Shown piece after piece: positions 47,285 through 58,200 of a DNA stretch of 64,000 nt. The notes below the pieces were generated by a model. It was not told the DNA's origin. It saw only the letters and a program-made list of their open reading frames with translations, and ran no database searches. Each line of letters starts with the position of its first letter. Positions within the stretch are counted from its first letter, which is position 1. The DNA lies in assembly GCF_000805385.1 (NCBI RefSeq), contig NZ_JTJW01000006.1:1054001-1118000 (forward strand). Reading direction: 5' to 3'. Made by a program: the position numbers and the translations under genes. This DNA comes from Mycolicibacterium setense. GTDB lineage: Bacteria > Actinomycetota > Actinomycetes > Mycobacteriales > Mycobacteriaceae.

Positions 47285-49024
47285 CTATCCCGGCAGCGCT
47301 GCGTCCCGGCGCAGGATCGCGAACGAATGTCCGGGCAACGCCGTGGTGTCGGTGCCGACGTCGGGCTCACCCCAGGCTGTCACCACTTCACCGGTGACCG
47401 GTACCGATACCGTGCCGGTGCCGAGGTTGCATGCGATGGACAGGGAGCCGCGGTGCAGGATGATCCAGCGCTGTTGCTCGTCGAAGTCGATCGACATGTG
47501 GTCCAGCCACGGATCGCCGAGGTCGGGTTCGTTGCGCCGCAACGCGATCAGCCGCCGATAGGTGCGGTGCAGCCTGTCGTGATCGCCTTCGGCGACCTCA
47601 CTCCAGTTCAGTTTCGACCGTAGGAACGTCTGCGGGTCTTGCGGATCGGGGATCTCGTCGGCATCCCAGCCGTGCTCGGCGAATTCGGCCTTGCGTCCCT
47701 CCGCGGTGGCGCGGGCCAGTTCCGGCTCGGGATGCGAACTGAAGAACTGGAACGGCGACGAGGACCCCCATTCCTCGCCCATGAAGAGCATTGCCGTATA
47801 CGGAGATCCGAGGGCAAGCGCCGCCTTGACGGCCAATTGGCCGGATGTCAGACGCTGCGACGGCCGGTCGCCGACGGCGCGGTTGCCCACCTGATCGTGC
47901 GTCACGGTGTAGGCCAGCAGTCGGGTCGCCGGAATGGTGGTGGTGTCCAACGGACGCCCATGCCTGCGATGGCGGAACGACGAGTAGGTGCCGGCGTGGA
48001 AGTAGCCGTGCTTCAACGTGTGCGCGAGGGTGGCCAACGATCCGAAATCCGCGTAGTAGCCCTGTCGTTCACCAGATACCGCGGTATGGATGGCGTGATG
48101 GATATCGTCGTCCCATTGTGCGGTCAGGCCGTATCCACCACGGTCGCGCGGGGTGATCAGCCGGGGGTCGTTGAGGTCGCTTTCGGCGATCAGCGACAGC
48201 GGGCGGCCGAGTTCTTCGGCCAGGGCATCGGTTTCGGCCGCGAGTTCCTCGAGGATATGGATCGCTGTGGTGTCCACCAGTGCATGCACCGCGTCCAGGC
48301 GCAGGCCGTCGGCGTGGAAGTCGCGCATCCACCGCAGCGCGCAGTCGATGACGTAGGTGCGCACCTCGTCGGCGTCGGCATCGGACAGGTTGATCGAACT
48401 GCCCCACGGATTGTGGCCGGCGGACAGATACGGACCGAATCGCGGTAGGTAGTTACCGGAGGGGCCGAGGTGATTGAACACCGTGTCGATCAGCACGCCG
48501 AGTCCGCGGTTGTGACAGGCATCGATGAGCCTGATCAGTCCGTCCGGGCCACCGTAGGGCTCGTGTACCGCGTACCAGAGCACCCCGTCGTAGCCCCAGC
48601 CGTGGGTGCCGTTGAATGCGTTGACCGGCATCAGCTCCACGAAATCCGCACCGAGCTCGACCAGATGGTCCAGCTTGTCGATGGCGGCATCGAATGTGCC
48701 CTCAGGAGTGAACGTTCCGGTGTGCAATTCGTAGATCACCGCGCCGCAGATGGACCGGCCCGCCCAGCCCGCGTCGGTCCAGGCGTCCGGTGCGGGCTGC
48801 CACAGCTGCGAGCGCCCGTGGACGCCGTCAGGCTGGCGCGCCGATCGCGGATCGGGCAGAACCGTCTCGTCGTCGTCGAGGAGGAACCCGTACCGGGCGT
48901 TATCGCGGCAACTGACCTCGGTTCGCCACCAGCCGTCGGCCGAGGGCGTCATGTCATGCAGTGTCCCGTCCACATCGAGCCGCACGCGATCCGGTAGGGG
49001 TGCCCACACGGAGAATTCAGTCAT
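47285..49024 (-). CDS. treZ: malto-oligosyltrehalose trehalohydrolase
   Basis: 579 aa. It releases trehalose from the end of maltooligosyltrehalose. It is a GH13 enzyme: an N-terminal beta domain (MTEFSVWAPLPDRVRLDVDG), then GWGYDGVLWYAVHEPYGGPDGL, the nucleophile Asp in LRLDAVHALVD and the acid Glu in LIAESDLNDPR. The ATG overlaps the treY stop by 8 nt. It is the last gene of the treX-treY-treZ operon and converges on HxlR. Confidence 0.96.
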   Translation of the reverse strand: MTEFSVWAPLPDRVRLDVDGTLHDMTPSADGWWRTEVSCRDNARYGFLLDDDETVLPDPRSARQPDGVHGRSQLWQPAPDAWTDAGWAGRSICGAVIYELHTGTFTPEGTFDAAIDKLDHLVELGADFVELMPVNAFNGTHGWGYDGVLWYAVHEPYGGPDGLIRLIDACHNRGLGVLIDTVFNHLGPSGNYLPRFGPYLSAGHNPWGSSINLSDADADEVRTYVIDCALRWMRDFHADGLRLDAVHALVDTTAIHILEELAAETDALAEELGRPLSLIAESDLNDPRLITPRDRGGYGLTAQWDDDIHHAIHTAVSGERQGYYADFGSLATLAHTLKHGYFHAGTYSSFRHRRHGRPLDTTTIPATRLLAYTVTHDQVGNRAVGDRPSQRLTSGQLAVKAALALGSPYTAMLFMGEEWGSSSPFQFFSSHPEPELARATAEGRKAEFAEHGWDADEIPDPQDPQTFLRSKLNWSEVAEGDHDRLHRTYRRLIALRRNEPDLGDPWLDHMSIDFDEQQRWIILHRGSLSIACNLGTGTVSVPVTGEVVTAWGEPDVGTDTTALPGHSFAILRRDAALPG

Positions 49025-51284
49025 CGGCACGCTCCAGCAGGGCCACCGGCGAATCGGCGAGCAGCGCCCTCACCGGCACCAGACCAGTCCAACGCCGGCC
49101 GCTGAGACGATCCACCCACTGGCCGGCGGGCAGCGTCAATGCCGTATCGGCCCAGCCGGTTTCGGCCAGTGCCACCGTCCACCGGCACGCGGCCACCACG
49201 ACATCGTCGCCACGCAGAAACGACACCAGATGCCGCGCTGCGCTACCGTCGGCCGGCAGCGGCGTGTAGCCGCCGGTCAGGAAGGTGTCCGGCCTTCGGC
49301 GGCGCAGGTTCAGCGCCGCGGTGGTCACCCGTAGCTTGTCATCGTCCCCGCGCTCCAACGCATCACGCAGCGCCGCATGATCGACCGGGCGCCGGTTGTC
49401 CGGATCGACCAGACTGTCCTCGGTGGATTCGGTGCCCTGATAGATGTCGGGAATTCCGGGTGCGGTCAGCTGGATCAGTTTCTGCCCCAGGCTGTCGTTG
49501 CGGGCGTGCGCGTCGAGACGGCTCACCAGCGCGGTCAGCTCGGCCGCGACCGGCCCGTCGAGTACCCGGTCCAGCCAGCCGTGCACCGCGTCCTCGAAAT
49601 CCGCGCTCGGGTCATGCCAGGAGGTGCGGGTGGCGGCTTCCCTCATGGCTTTCTCGGCGTAGGCGTGCAGCCGGAGACGAAGCTCGTCATCGACGGTGCC
49701 GTCGACAGGCCAGACGCCGAAGATGTTCTGCCACAGGAACAATGCGGTATCTCGATCTGGGGGAGTGGACGCAGCCGTCCACCGTTCGACCGAATCCGCC
49801 CATGTCACCGGAACCTGGGACAGCACGCCGATGCGAGCGCGGACATCCTCGCCGCGTTTGGTGTCATGGGTCGACAACGTGGTCATGGTCTTCGGCCAGG
49901 CACGCATCCGCGTCGACGTCCGCTGGTGGAACTCGGCTGTCGACACCCCGAACAGATCAGGTGCACCACCGACCTCGTTGAGAGACACCAGGCGTGCGTC
50001 GCGGTAGAACAAGCAGTCCTCGACGGCCTTGGCCGTGGCGGCCCCACACAGCTGATTGAACCGGGACACCACCTCGGGGCTCGTGGAGAGAGCCACTGCG
50101 ATGATGGACAGTGCGTCGGCGAGTTCGGGTGCCGCACACGATGTTTCCTGCAGCGCCACGGGCAGGATCGCGTCGAGTGCCGGATAGTCGCTGCGGTATA
50201 CGCCGATCCTGCTGATCAATGCGCCTACCGCTGTCGGGAGTCTGTCCTCGTGCTGTCCGGTCACTGCCACGATGGCTCGGCACAGCCGGCCCAACTCGCT
50301 GGCCAGGGTCGCGGTGACCGCCGTCGTCTTGAGCGTGAGCTCGGCGTCGTGCTCGGGACGACCGCTGAGCGTCGTCAGTACGGTCTCCCCGGACGGATCG
50401 ATGAAGAGGCCGCCGATCTCACGCAGCGCGTCATAGCCGGTCGTGCCGTCCACGGGCAGTGACGCGTCGAGGCTCTCGTCGGTGGCCAGGATCTTTTCCA
50501 CCACGATCCAGGCGTCAGGACCGGTGATCTCGCGTAACCACCGCAGATATCCTGCCGGGTCGGACAATCCGTCCGGATGGTCGATGCGCAGGCCGTCCAC
50601 CAGACCTTCGTCGAACCAGCGTTTGACCTCCACGTGACTGGCATCGAAGACGGCGCGGTCCTCCTGACGCAGCGCCGCCAGCGATGTGATCGAGAAGAAG
50701 CGACGGTATCCGCAGATTCCGTTGCGCCATCCGGTCAGTCGGTAGTGCTGACGGTCATGAACCTGTTCGCCGCTGCCGGCGCCGGTACCCGGGGCGATCG
50801 GGAACACCAGGTCACCCAGTCGCAGGACCTCGCCGTCGACCACCAGATCGGCGACATCGTCGTCAGAACCCAGGACCGGCAAGACAATCCGGCCGGCATC
50901 CAGTTCCCAGTCGATGTCGAAGTAGCCGGCATAGGCCGACTCCCGGCCGTGTGCCAGCAGATCCCACCACCAACGGTTCTGCTCCGGGTGTGCCACGCCG
51001 ACGTGGTTGGGCACGATGTCCACGATCAGGCCGATGTTCCGAGAGCGCGCCGCCTCGGAGAGCCGCCGCAGCCCGTCGGGACCACCGAGGGCGGCCGACA
51101 CGGTGGTGGGATCGGTGACGTCGTATCCGTGCGTGGATCCGTCCGCCGCGGTGAGGATCGGCGACAGATACAGATGAGAGACACCGAGGCGGTCCAGATA
51201 GTCGAGCAGGTTCACCGCATCGTCGAATGTGCAGCCGTCACCACGCATCTGGAGCCGATACGTGGACAGGACCGGGTACGCCAT
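49017..51284 (-). CDS. treY: malto-oligosyltrehalose synthase
   Basis: 755 aa from the ATG at 51284, 1 nt after treX. It converts the reducing end of a glucan to an alpha-1,1-linked trehalose unit by transglycosylation. GH13 features: STYRLQMRGD start, LYLSPI, DIVPNHVG, the nucleophile Asp in GLRIDHPDGL and a Glu in VVEKILATDE. Together with TreZ it gives trehalose from glycogen. Longer in-frame starts run into treX and are rejected. Confidence 0.96.
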   Translation of the reverse strand: MAYPVLSTYRLQMRGDGCTFDDAVNLLDYLDRLGVSHLYLSPILTAADGSTHGYDVTDPTTVSAALGGPDGLRRLSEAARSRNIGLIVDIVPNHVGVAHPEQNRWWWDLLAHGRESAYAGYFDIDWELDAGRIVLPVLGSDDDVADLVVDGEVLRLGDLVFPIAPGTGAGSGEQVHDRQHYRLTGWRNGICGYRRFFSITSLAALRQEDRAVFDASHVEVKRWFDEGLVDGLRIDHPDGLSDPAGYLRWLREITGPDAWIVVEKILATDESLDASLPVDGTTGYDALREIGGLFIDPSGETVLTTLSGRPEHDAELTLKTTAVTATLASELGRLCRAIVAVTGQHEDRLPTAVGALISRIGVYRSDYPALDAILPVALQETSCAAPELADALSIIAVALSTSPEVVSRFNQLCGAATAKAVEDCLFYRDARLVSLNEVGGAPDLFGVSTAEFHQRTSTRMRAWPKTMTTLSTHDTKRGEDVRARIGVLSQVPVTWADSVERWTAASTPPDRDTALFLWQNIFGVWPVDGTVDDELRLRLHAYAEKAMREAATRTSWHDPSADFEDAVHGWLDRVLDGPVAAELTALVSRLDAHARNDSLGQKLIQLTAPGIPDIYQGTESTEDSLVDPDNRRPVDHAALRDALERGDDDKLRVTTAALNLRRRRPDTFLTGGYTPLPADGSAARHLVSFLRGDDVVVAACRWTVALAETGWADTALTLPAGQWVDRLSGRRWTGLVPVRALLADSPVALLERADD

Positions 51285-51285
51285 G

Positions 51286-53451
51286 TCAGGCCGTCTTGCG
51301 CAACACGAGCAGTGATCGGGCCTGGAGTGAGATCTTCTCGCCCGCGGCCACCACCAGCTCGGATGCTCCGGCCGGATCGGCGGTATCGAGGTCGGCGGTC
51401 CATTCCTTGGCGTAGTCGCCGTTCGGTGTGACGAAATCCTGCTCGTGATCGTTGGCGTTGAAACACAACAGGAATGAGTCGTCGACCACACGTTCGCCAC
51501 GGGCGTTGGGAGCCTCGATGGCCTCGCCGTTGAGGAACACGGCCACACATGTGCCCAGGCCGGTACCCCAGTCCTCCGGCGTCATCTCGGTTCCCGACGG
51601 GGTCAGCCACGCGATGTCGCGGACCTGGTCGCCGCTGCGGATCGGTTTACCGTCGAAGAACCGCCGGCGGCGGAACACCGGGTGCCGCTTGCGGAAGTCG
51701 ACCACTTTGCGCGTGAATTCCAGCTGATCGTCGTTGCTCTCGAGCAGAGACCAGTCCATCCACGACAATTCGGAGTCCTGGCAGTAGACGTTGTTGTTGC
51801 CCTGCTGGGTGCGGCCGATCTCGTCGCCGTGGGCGATCATCGGGGTGCCCTGGGAGAGCATCAGTGTCCCCATGATGTTGCGCATCTGCTTGGCGCGCAG
51901 GGCCAGGATCTCCGGATCGTCCGTCGGCCCCTCGACACCGCAGTTCCAGGACCGGTTGTGACTCTCGCCGTCCCGGTTGTCCTCACCGTTGGCCTCGTTG
52001 TGCTTCTCGTTGTAGGACACGAGGTCGTTGAGGGTGAACCCGTCGTGGCAGGTGACGAAATTGATGCTGGCGCCGGGGCGGCGGCCGGTGGCCTCGTACA
52101 GATCCGAGGAACCGGTCAGCCGGGAGGCGAACTCGCCAAGGGTCGCGGGCTCGCCCCGCCAGTAATCGCGCACAGTGTCGCGGTATTTCCCGTTCCACTC
52201 GGTCCACAAACCTGGGAAATTGCCGACCTGGTAGCCGCCCTCGCCGATATCCCAGGGCTCGGCGATCAGCTTCACCTGACTGACCACCGGGTCTTGCTGG
52301 ACCAGATCGAAGAATGCCGAAAGCCGGTCCACATCATAGAATTCGCGGGCCAGCGTGGAAGCCAGGTCGAATCGGAAACCGTCGACGTGCATGTCCAGCA
52401 CCCAGTACCGCAACGAGTCCATGATCAATTGCAAGGTATGCGGGTGCCGGGCGTTGAGGCTGTTGCCGGTGCCGGTGAAATCCTTGTAGTACTCCGGCTG
52501 CCCGTCGAGCAGCCGGTAATAGGCGGCGTTGTCGATGCCGCGGAAATTGATGGTCGGACCGAGGTGGTTGCCCTCGGCGGTGTGGTTGTAGACCACATCG
52601 AGGATGACCTCGATACCCGCGTCATGGAACGCCTTGACCATGGTCTTGAACTCAGCCACCGCGCCGCCGGCATGCCGGGTGGCCGCATATTGGAAGTGCG
52701 GGGCGAAGAACCCGACAGTGTTGTAGCCCCAGTAGTTTCGCAGCCCGAGGTCGAGCAGCCGGTGATCGTGCATGAACTGGTGTACGGGCATCAGCTCGAT
52801 CGCGGTGATGTTCAGCGACTGCAGGTACTCGATCACCACCGGATGGCTCAGCCCCGCGTACGTGCCGCGGAGTTCTTCGGGGATTCCCGGGTGCATCTGG
52901 GTCATCCCTTTGACGTGGGCTTCGTAGATCACCGTGTCGTGGTACGGCGTTTTGGGCGCGCGGTCCGAGCCCCATTGAAAGAACGGGTTGATCACCACGC
53001 TCGTCATGGTGTGTCCCAGGGAGTCGACCTGGGGCGGGCTCCCGGTACCGGGCGGATCGGCCGTCAGATCGTAGGAGAACAGGGCCTGGCTGAAATCGAA
53101 GTCACCGTGGAACGACTTGCCGTAAGGGTCCAGCAGGAGCTTGCTGGGGTCACACCGGTGTCCGCTGCCGGGATCCCACGGGCCGTACACCCGGTACCCG
53201 TAACGCTGTCCCGGGGTGACGGTGGGGAGGTAGGCGTGCCATACGTAGCCGTCGACCTCTTCGAGGTTGATCCGGTGTTCGGTGCCGTCCTTGGCGATCA
53301 AACACAGTTCGACGCGTTCGGCGACTTCGGAGAACAACGAGAAGTTGGTGCCCGCACCGTCATAGGTGGCACCGAGCGGGTAGGGCTCGCCGGGCCAGAC
53401 GGTCGACATCGGCGTGGGAGTTGACGGTGGCACTTCGGACGACGGTGGCAT
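51286..53451 (-). CDS. treX: glycogen debranching enzyme (GlgX/isoamylase type)
   Basis: 721 aa. It cuts alpha-1,6 branches to give linear glucans for TreY. An N-terminal CBM48 domain (GTNFSLFSEVAERVELCL) precedes the GH13 barrel, with DVVYNHTAEGN, the nucleophile Asp in GFRFDLASTL, the acid Glu in LIAEPWD and CHDGFTLNDLVSYN. The ATG is 3 nt after the stop of the acyltransferase gene, so they are one operon, in the order of Rv1565c-Rv1562c. Confidence 0.95.
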   Translation of the reverse strand: MPPSSEVPPSTPTPMSTVWPGEPYPLGATYDGAGTNFSLFSEVAERVELCLIAKDGTEHRINLEEVDGYVWHAYLPTVTPGQRYGYRVYGPWDPGSGHRCDPSKLLLDPYGKSFHGDFDFSQALFSYDLTADPPGTGSPPQVDSLGHTMTSVVINPFFQWGSDRAPKTPYHDTVIYEAHVKGMTQMHPGIPEELRGTYAGLSHPVVIEYLQSLNITAIELMPVHQFMHDHRLLDLGLRNYWGYNTVGFFAPHFQYAATRHAGGAVAEFKTMVKAFHDAGIEVILDVVYNHTAEGNHLGPTINFRGIDNAAYYRLLDGQPEYYKDFTGTGNSLNARHPHTLQLIMDSLRYWVLDMHVDGFRFDLASTLAREFYDVDRLSAFFDLVQQDPVVSQVKLIAEPWDIGEGGYQVGNFPGLWTEWNGKYRDTVRDYWRGEPATLGEFASRLTGSSDLYEATGRRPGASINFVTCHDGFTLNDLVSYNEKHNEANGEDNRDGESHNRSWNCGVEGPTDDPEILALRAKQMRNIMGTLMLSQGTPMIAHGDEIGRTQQGNNNVYCQDSELSWMDWSLLESNDDQLEFTRKVVDFRKRHPVFRRRRFFDGKPIRSGDQVRDIAWLTPSGTEMTPEDWGTGLGTCVAVFLNGEAIEAPNARGERVVDDSFLLCFNANDHEQDFVTPNGDYAKEWTADLDTADPAGASELVVAAGEKISLQARSLLVLRKTA

Positions 53452-53454
53452 GGT

Positions 53455-55620
53455 TCACCACCAACCGGTCGCCGCTGCCATCTGACGGCCGAGTTCACCT
53501 GTCATCGTGCGCATGTACGTCGTAGAGATGTGGTGAGAATCGTGGTACAGCAACACATTTCCCTCAACCACGCGGCAATAGTCCTTACGGCACACCGCAT
53601 CGCTCATGTCGAGTGGCTTGAGCAGAGGAAACCTTCCGACGAAATCCAGTGTGGGGTTGTGGTCGGAGAGTACCTTGGACCGCTCGATGCCGCACGAGAT
53701 CGAGTCGCCGCCGTTGGCCAGACAGTCGTAGGGGAAGTACGGCTGGCCGTTTCGGGTCAGCCACGGCGTGTCGCGCATCGCGAGGATCGGAATGTTGTTC
53801 TGCGAGAGCGTGTCCCAGATCCCGATATAGGTGCCGGGCATGACGTCGCCGTCCTTGATGTTCCACGGCCGGGTCGAGGTGGTGAACACATATTCGGGGC
53901 GGTCGGCGATGAGCCGGGCCATCACCTTTTGGTTCCACTCGTGACACTTGGGGTAGGGGCGATTGTCGCCCATCACCAGTGGTGTCTCCTCCGTGGTCAG
54001 CGGACAACCCATCTTCAGGTAGGTGACCACCTTGAAGTTGTGCCGCCGGCCCAGCAGGTCCAGTGCGGTGATCCAGTGCTCTGCGTGCGACCCGCCCGCC
54101 ACGGCGACGGTGCGCGTCGCGCTCTTGTCGCCGTATGTGCAGTTGATGATGTCGGTGTTGCCGAAATCGCTGATGCAGCCGTCGGTGGTCGAGGCGGGCA
54201 GATCGTCTTTGGCCTCGAGCACTGTGGGGCGCATCGGCAGCTTGGGCACTCGCGCGTGGTCGATCAGCGCACGCGCGCCCGGATAGTCGCGGGCCGACAG
54301 TCCCGACAGTTCCTTGCCGTTGGCGCGTTGCACGGTGACATGCTCACGCCAGGTGAACGAGGTCGCCGTCAGTGCCACGCCGAGCAGTCCGACGATGGAG
54401 CCGAGGACGATGGTGGGGCGGCGCAGCCGTACCCGCCACGGCACGGCCGGTGCGGTGGTGGCCTTTGCCTTCTGTGCGCGCAGCGGCTCCTCGATGTAGC
54501 GCGTGGTCAGCCAGGCCAGCACCCCCGAAATCAGCAGGATGATCGTGCCTTCGAGGAAGTTGGCGTGGGCGTGGCCCGAGTAGGACAGCCAGAAGATGAG
54601 CAGCGGCCAGTGCCACAGATAGAGCGAGTAGGCCATCGATCCCAGCGACACGAACGGCTTGGTCGCCAGCATCCGGTTCGGTGCGGGCAACCGCTGGCCC
54701 GCAGTCGGATCGTCGATCCGGTTCGCGGCGGTCAGGATGAAGATGACGGTGGCCCCGACCGGAACCAGGGTCCACGGCCCGGGAAACTCTTTGACTCCGT
54801 CGATCCACCAGCCACATGACACGATCGCGGCCAGTGAGATGGTTGCCAGGGCGGTGCGCAGCCACATCGGCCACCGCACCGCCGGGACCAGGGCGCCGGC
54901 GAGTGCACCGATCAGCAGCTCCCAACCGCGGGCAAAACTGTTGTAGTAGGCGGTGGCCTGGTCGTCGTTGTGGGCGATGATCGCGTAGACGAAGGATGCG
55001 ATGGTCAGCGCGCTCAGTAAAACGATGAACGCGGTCCGCAGGTGGCGGCCGAACACTCGGCGCCCCAGGAAAGCGAATCCGAAGACCACCAGCAGGAACG
55101 CCAGATAGAACTGCCCCTGGACCGACATCGACCAGATGTGCTGCAGCGGGCTGACCGCTTCACCGGCGCGAAGGTAGTTCGCGGCGGTGTTGGCCAGCTC
55201 CCAGTTCTGGTAGTAGCCCAGGCTTGCCAGGCTCTGGTCAGCAAACGTTTCCCACCGCGTCTCGGGCTGCACGAGGATGGTCAGCACCGCGGCAGCGGCA
55301 AGTACCACGACCAGGGCGGGAAGCAGTCGGCGAATCAGCCTGACCACTTCGGGGAACGGCCACAGCGGCGCGTCGGGGTTGAGGGCGATCCGCAGGATCT
55401 TGCCGCCGAAGAAAAATCCGGACAGCGCCAGGAAAACGTCCACACCACCGGAAACCCGGCCGAACCAGATGTGGAACATCGCCACGAGAGCGATCGCGAT
55501 GCCGCGCAGTCCGTCCAGATCATGGCGGTAGAAACCCGATGAACGGGTACCCATTGCCGCGCGTGGAACGGAACCGGATTCGGTGCCGGGCTCCGTCCGG
55601 GGGGCGTCAAGGGTTTTCAT
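53455..55620 (-). CDS. OafA/YrhL-type acyltransferase with SGNH-like C-terminal domain
   Basis: 721 aa from the ATG at 55620. Residues 30-400 hold the acyltransferase-3 membrane domain ([22 protein letters not shown], about ten helices). The C-terminal extracytoplasmic domain resembles SGNH hydrolases but has [11 protein letters not shown] where GDSH is usual, and YHDSHHIST for the Asp/His pair. Such enzymes move acetyl groups onto polysaccharides or lipids. Matches Rv1565c in position; link to trehalose or glucan acetylation is inference from the operon. Confidence 0.88.
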   Translation of the reverse strand: MKTLDAPRTEPGTESGSVPRAAMGTRSSGFYRHDLDGLRGIAIALVAMFHIWFGRVSGGVDVFLALSGFFFGGKILRIALNPDAPLWPFPEVVRLIRRLLPALVVVLAAAAVLTILVQPETRWETFADQSLASLGYYQNWELANTAANYLRAGEAVSPLQHIWSMSVQGQFYLAFLLVVFGFAFLGRRVFGRHLRTAFIVLLSALTIASFVYAIIAHNDDQATAYYNSFARGWELLIGALAGALVPAVRWPMWLRTALATISLAAIVSCGWWIDGVKEFPGPWTLVPVGATVIFILTAANRIDDPTAGQRLPAPNRMLATKPFVSLGSMAYSLYLWHWPLLIFWLSYSGHAHANFLEGTIILLISGVLAWLTTRYIEEPLRAQKAKATTAPAVPWRVRLRRPTIVLGSIVGLLGVALTATSFTWREHVTVQRANGKELSGLSARDYPGARALIDHARVPKLPMRPTVLEAKDDLPASTTDGCISDFGNTDIINCTYGDKSATRTVAVAGGSHAEHWITALDLLGRRHNFKVVTYLKMGCPLTTEETPLVMGDNRPYPKCHEWNQKVMARLIADRPEYVFTTSTRPWNIKDGDVMPGTYIGIWDTLSQNNIPILAMRDTPWLTRNGQPYFPYDCLANGGDSISCGIERSKVLSDHNPTLDFVGRFPLLKPLDMSDAVCRKDYCRVVEGNVLLYHDSHHISTTYMRTMTGELGRQMAAATGWW

Positions 55621-55697
55621 GGTCGAGGCCAATTTACCTAACATCGGCCTGCTGCTCATATTTCGGATGCGTGCGTCACAGCCGATGAGCAAAGAGC

Positions 55698-55703
55698 TAG
55701 GCT
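55698..55703 (+). promoter_or_regulatory. -10 element of bioA
   Basis: TAGGCT lies 8 nt before the GTG at 55712 and supports that start over the ATG at 55685. The acyltransferase-treXYZ operon diverges from it. Confidence 0.45.
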
Positions 55704-55711
55704 GCGCGACT

Positions 55712-57010
55712 GTGGCTGAGCTGACCCCGGCGCAGATCAATGCCATCGACGCGGCCCACATCTGGCATCCCTACAGCGCCATGGGCGCGGAGGCGCTTCC
55801 GCCGGTGGTGGCGGTCGGTGCCAAAGGCGCGTGGCTGACTGTGATCGATCCGACCGACGGCGCACCGATCGAGGTGATCGATGCGATGGCGTCGTGGTGG
55901 ACTGCCGTGCACGGACACGGGCACCCGGTGCTGGACCGCGCGATCACCGACCAGCTCGCCACCATGAACCACGTCATGTTCGGCGGTCTGACCCATGAAC
56001 CGGCCGCACGGTTGGCCCAACTGCTGGTCGAACTCACCCCAGAGGGTCTGGAGACGGTGTTCTTCAGCGATTCCGGGTCGGTGTCCGTCGAGGTAGCGGT
56101 GAAGATGGCGCTGCAGTACTGGCGCAGCCTGGGCCGGGGCGCCAAGCACCGGCTGATGACCTGGCGCGGCGGCTATCACGGCGACACGTTCACCCCGATG
56201 AGCGTGTGCGATCCCGATGGCGGCATGCACTCCCTGTGGACCGATGTCCTGGTGCCCCAAATCTTCGCGCCGCCCGTCCCCGCCGACTACGACCCCGCCT
56301 ACAGCGAGGCGTTCGAACGGCAGCTGGCCGAGCATGCCGACGAGTTGGCCGCGGTGATCGTGGAACCCGTCGTGCAGGGCGCCGGAGGGATGCGATTCCA
56401 CGACCCGCGCTACCTGGCCGACTTGCGCGCGATCTGCGATCGCCATGACGTGTTGCTGATCTTCGACGAGATCGCCACGGGATTCGGCCGGACCGGCATG
56501 CTGTTCGCCGCCGAGCACGCCGGGGTCAGCCCCGACATCATGTGTGTCGGCAAGGCGCTGACCGGCGGTTACATCACGCTCGCCGCGACGTTGTGCACGC
56601 GGAAGATCGCGCGGACGATCAGCTCGGGGGAGCCCGGGGCCCTCATGCACGGCCCGACGTTCATGGCCAACGCGCTGGCGTGCGCGGTGGGTGTGGCGGC
56701 GGTGGAACTGCTGATCAGCGGCGACTGGCGGACGCGGGTGGCCGAGATCGAGGTGGGGCTGCGGGACGGTCTCGAGCCTGCGCGCGGGCTGCCGGGGGTC
56801 GCCGATGTCCGGGTGCTCGGCGCCATCGGCGTGATCGAGATGAGGGAGCCGGTGAACATGCCGGTGGCCACCTTGGCGGCGTTGCGTCACGGGGTCTGGC
56901 TGCGTCCGTTCGGCAAGCTGATCTACGCCATGCCGCCGTTCATCTGCACGAGGGCTGAGGTGGATCAGATCACCGCGGGCATGGTGGGCGTGGCCCGTGC
57001 ACTAACCTGA
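55712..57010 (+). CDS. bioA: DAPA aminotransferase (biotin synthesis)
   Basis: 432 aa from the GTG at 55712, chosen by the -10 element and by fit to M. tuberculosis BioA. It transfers an amino group from SAM to KAPA, making DAPA. Motifs: [55 protein letters not shown], and the PLP Lys in [11 protein letters not shown] BioQ-type operator overlaps its stop codon. Confidence 0.96.
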   Translation: MAELTPAQINAIDAAHIWHPYSAMGAEALPPVVAVGAKGAWLTVIDPTDGAPIEVIDAMASWWTAVHGHGHPVLDRAITDQLATMNHVMFGGLTHEPAARLAQLLVELTPEGLETVFFSDSGSVSVEVAVKMALQYWRSLGRGAKHRLMTWRGGYHGDTFTPMSVCDPDGGMHSLWTDVLVPQIFAPPVPADYDPAYSEAFERQLAEHADELAAVIVEPVVQGAGGMRFHDPRYLADLRAICDRHDVLLIFDEIATGFGRTGMLFAAEHAGVSPDIMCVGKALTGGYITLAATLCTRKIARTISSGEPGALMHGPTFMANALACAVGVAAVELLISGDWRTRVAEIEVGLRDGLEPARGLPGVADVRVLGAIGVIEMREPVNMPVATLAALRHGVWLRPFGKLIYAMPPFICTRAEVDQITAGMVGVARALT

Positions 57011-57020
57011 ACGGTGTTCA
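57008..57020. promoter_or_regulatory. BioQ operator upstream of bioF
   Basis: TGAAC-GGT-GTTCA, overlapping the bioA stop and 31 nt before the bioF start. An identical 13-mer lies in the bioQ-bioB promoter, so BioQ should control both. Confidence 0.85.
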
Positions 57021-57051
57021 ATGGCCCGCCGGGTTCACAGAGGAGCACCAC

Positions 57052-58200
57052 GTGACGCGCACGGATCTTTCACCGCTGGCCTGGTTGGCCGACGTCGAGC
57101 AGAAGCGCCGCCAGGCCGGGCTCCGTCGTGAGCTGCGTACCCGTCCCGCCGTGGCCACCGAGCTGGACCTGGCCTCCAACGACTATCTGGGCCTGTCGCA
57201 ACACCCGCAGGTCCTCGATGGTGGCATCGAAGCGCTCCGAATCTGGGGGGCGGGTGCGGGTGGGTCCCGGTTGGTCACCGGAAACACCGAACTGCACGAA
57301 GGCTTCGAAACCGCTCTGGCGACGTTCGTCGGCGCCGAGTCGGCACTGGTCTTCTCCTCGGGCTACACCGCCAACCTCGGCGCTGTCGTCGCGTTGTCCG
57401 GTCCCGGCTCACTGCTGGTCTCCGACGCACTGAGCCACGCATCGCTGGTGGACGCGTGCCGGTTGTCACGCGCTCGGGTGACCGTCACACCGCACCGCGA
57501 CGTCGACGCGGTCGAGGCCGTGCTGTCGGCGCGTGCCGAGGAACGTGCTGTGGTGCTCACCGAATCGGTGTTCAGCACTGATGGCGCGCTGGCGCCGCTG
57601 CGGGAGCTGCACGCGGTCTGCCGCCGCCATGGCGCACTGTTACTGGTCGATGAGGCGCACGGGCTCGGTGTGCGCGGTCCGGGTGGGCAGGGCCTGCTGT
57701 ACGAGGCCGGCCTGGCCGGGGCGCCGGATGTGGTGATGACGACGACGTTGTCGAAGGCACTCGGCAGCCAGGGTGGTGTGGTGCTCGGCCCGGAGGTGAT
57801 TCGCACGCATCTGATCGACGCGGCCCGTCCGTTCATCTTCGACACGGGGCTGGCGCCGGCGGCGGTCGGTGCGGCATGGGCCGCGCTGCGGGTGCTGATC
57901 GCCGAACCGCAGCGGGCGCAGGCCGTGTTGAACCATGCCGCCGACCTGGCCCGGATCTCAGGGGACACCGCGGTGCCCGACTCGGCAGTGGTGTCGGTGA
58001 TCCTCGGTGAGCCCGAGGTGGCGGTGGCCGCGGCCGCGGCGTGCCTGGACCGGGGCGTGCGGGTGGGGTGCTTCCGTCCGCCGACGGTTCCCGAGGGCAC
58101 TTCGCGGCTACGCCTGACGGCCAGGGCGTCGCTCACCGCCGACGAGATGGGCCTGGCCCGCCGGGTGTTGACCGAGGTGTTGTCCGAGGTCCGGTTGTGA
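57052..58200 (+). CDS. bioF: KAPA synthase (8-amino-7-oxononanoate synthase)
   Basis: 382 aa, GTG with AGAGGAG 7 nt upstream. It condenses alanine with pimeloyl thioester in a PLP reaction. Motifs: [44 protein letters not shown] and the PLP Lys in [11 protein letters not shown]. The stop overlaps bioD (GTGA), so the two are coupled. Confidence 0.96.
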   Translation: MTRTDLSPLAWLADVEQKRRQAGLRRELRTRPAVATELDLASNDYLGLSQHPQVLDGGIEALRIWGAGAGGSRLVTGNTELHEGFETALATFVGAESALVFSSGYTANLGAVVALSGPGSLLVSDALSHASLVDACRLSRARVTVTPHRDVDAVEAVLSARAEERAVVLTESVFSTDGALAPLRELHAVCRRHGALLLVDEAHGLGVRGPGGQGLLYEAGLAGAPDVVMTTTLSKALGSQGGVVLGPEVIRTHLIDAARPFIFDTGLAPAAVGAAWAALRVLIAEPQRAQAVLNHAADLARISGDTAVPDSAVVSVILGEPEVAVAAAAACLDRGVRVGCFRPPTVPEGTSRLRLTARASLTADEMGLARRVLTEVLSEVRL

